In this document: positions 64,000 to 64,000 of the stretch, piece by piece
Layout: every line of letters begins with the position of its first letter
How positions within the stretch are numbered: position 1 is the first letter of the stretch
Assembly (NCBI RefSeq): GCF_900112775.1
Contig: NZ_FOYZ01000001.1
Coordinates: 124,001-188,000 of the forward strand
Direction: 5' to 3'
Source of the DNA: Anaeromicropila populeti
GTDB lineage: Bacteria > Bacillota > Clostridia > Lachnospirales > Lachnospiraceae
DNA length: 64,000 nucleotides
Program-made: the position numbers and the translations under genes
The notes under the pieces: generated by a model
Told to the model about the DNA's origin: nothing
The model's input: only the letters and a program-made list of their open reading frames with translations
Databases searched by the model: none

Positions 64000-64000
64000 T

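Overview
The window suggests an anaerobic, spore-forming, low-GC Firmicute of the class Clostridia, most likely Lachnospiraceae-like. The signs are A+T-rich DNA, strong AGGAGG ribosome-binding sites, TTGACA/TATAAT promoters, a small acid-soluble spore protein, AddAB rather than RecBCD, a GGGtGRT/NifU-like pair, cellobiose phosphorylase, and many iron-sulfur and flavin enzymes with no respiratory genes. This placement comes from gene content only. I see no tRNA, rRNA or CRISPR array.

Layout. 1-5.6 kb (-): an APC permease cut by the window edge, then a six-gene operon (RidA, ornithine-cyclodeaminase-like protein, 2Fe-2S protein, FAD/NAD oxidoreductase with ferredoxin domain, BFD-like protein, DadA-like FAD enzyme) that looks like an amine or amino-acid dehydrogenase, with a divergent AraC-type regulator. 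6.7-8.4 kb (+): an EFR1-type flavodoxin/ferredoxin and a PNPOx-like flavoprotein. 8.4-10.9 kb (-): oleate hydratase with its TetR regulator. 11-15 kb: a MarR regulator and two two-component systems whose 3' ends meet and overlap. 15.2-22.6 kb (-): a compact five-gene biosynthetic operon: SagB-type oxidase, Cy-A-PCP NRPS module with a cysteine-like specificity code, LuxE-like acid-activating enzyme, U32-family Fe-S protein, and a thioesterase with a Cys nucleophile. It has a near-consensus promoter and an inverted repeat just upstream. A MATE exporter lies next to it. 24.3-26.3 kb: a graveyard of mobile-element and gene remnants.

26.4-61.3 kb is mostly housekeeping: GGGtGRT/NifU-like pair, hexapeptide-repeat protein, topoisomerase III, TspO, LUD protein, DegV, glyA, cellobiose phosphorylase, Hsp33, a ROK regulator, a spore protein, a chemoreceptor, addA/addB, nadE, a probable 6S RNA, a two-component system, a secreted Big2 protein, an AEC transporter and the dTDP-rhamnose operon rfbACDB. 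61.5-64 kb holds small and broken genes (zinc ribbon, truncated peroxiredoxin, 56-residue orphan) and an ABC transporter that runs off the window.

How the parts may work together. The 15-23 kb operon is the most interesting locus. Its parts fit a route in which an activated acid is condensed and heterocyclised with cysteine on one carrier protein, oxidised to a thiazole by the SagB-type flavoenzyme and released by the Cys-type thioesterase. The U32 protein may add an oxygen-independent tailoring step. No upstream carrier protein or phosphopantetheinyl transferase is visible. The product is unknown to me, and the pathway is inference from domain content.
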